NCBI GenBank assembly: GCA_903927415.1
Contig: CAIYMZ010000151.1
Span: forward strand, 1 to 15,789
DNA from: an uncultured Alphaproteobacteria bacterium
GTDB taxonomy: Bacteria > Pseudomonadota > Alphaproteobacteria > Rickettsiales > UBA1997
Length of the DNA: 15,789 bases
Direction of reading: 5' to 3'
Made by a program: the position numbers and the translations under genes. Positions 15,683 through 15,789 of this stretch are shown one piece after another (position 1 is the stretch's first letter; the number at the start of each line of letters is the position of its first letter). The notes under the pieces were generated by a model. The model did not search any database. It had not been told where the DNA came from and saw only the letters and a program-made list of their open reading frames with translations.

Positions 15683-15789
15683 ATGAAAACAAAACCATCT
15701 CGCGCCTTCTCCCTTGTTGAGCTCTCAATCATAATCCTCATCGTTGGCATCATAATTGCTGGTGTTACGGAAGGATCACGCCTACTCAA
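15683..15789 (+). CDS. Type IV pilin-like prepilin, N-terminal part, cut by the window edge
   Basis: An ATG at 15683 opens a frame that runs to the window end without a stop (35 complete codons). The start MKTKPSRAFSLVELS is a prepilin leader: a short basic stretch, then the cleavage site A8/F9 with the conserved Glu at mature position 5 (Glu13), followed by a hydrophobic helix (IIILIVGIIIAGV). Ala instead of the usual Gly at -1 is tolerated in some pseudopilins and pilins. It starts 19 bp after xseB. It could be a major or minor pilin or a type II secretion pseudopilin; the remainder is needed to decide. Confidence 0.85.
   Translation, partial: MKTKPSRAFSLVELSIIILIVGIIIAGVTEGSRLL

Noticed and set aside
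1..15789. CRISPR arrays, tRNA or rRNA genes, insertion sequences
   Set aside because: No regularly spaced repeats, no cloverleaf-like segment in the short gaps, and no transposase-like frame were seen.

Overview
The window looks like chromosome from an AT-rich alphaproteobacterium, probably a host-associated member in the Rickettsiales/Holosporales sphere. The main clues are an alphaproteobacterial gene set on the minus strand (NDUFA12-like Complex I factor, MlaD, DUF2155 protein), intergenic palindromic repeats of the kind common in Rickettsia and relatives, and a eukaryotic-type deubiquitinase. The lineage is inferred from gene content only. Both ends carry de novo purine genes (purE on the left, purF on the right), so this organism makes at least part of its own purines.

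Left and middle (about 1-9831) form one minus-strand run. In transcription order it is: NDUFA12-like gene, mlaD, DUF2155 lipid/envelope-type protein, rpe, murD, a 1990-residue cysteine-rich secreted or membrane-anchored protein, and purE. Several junctions overlap (mlaD/DUF2155 by 14 bp, rpe/murD as TAATG, murD/giant gene by 20 bp), suggesting an operon with translational coupling. The giant protein has about 95 cysteines. Its C-terminal third contains at least six degenerate modules resembling Sushi/CCP domains, and it also has a 199-residue cysteine-free island in its middle. It is a strong candidate for a cell-surface or periplasmic adhesion/interaction protein.

A 123-bp divergent intergenic region with a long AT-flanked palindrome separates this run from the plus-strand genes. 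The first is the most striking gene in the window: a 568-residue USP-family (peptidase C19) deubiquitinase-like protein. Its catalytic boxes appear in permuted order: the QDASEF box, the His/Asp boxes and the domain-closing AYMVKY motif come first, and the Cys box follows. Shared RATV-type linker sequence at the N-terminus and just after the Cys box suggests the permutation arose by tandem duplication and loss of the outer parts. Its Arg/Pro/Ala-rich composition differs sharply from its neighbours, and a role as a host-directed effector is the simplest inference.

The right part holds a soluble lytic transglycosylase (Slt type), a double-hairpin repeat element, purF (with a Cys propeptide and all four Fe-S cysteines), xseB four bases later, and the start of a type IV pilin-like gene cut by the window edge. 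Almost none of the start codons in the window has a recognisable Shine-Dalgarno sequence.
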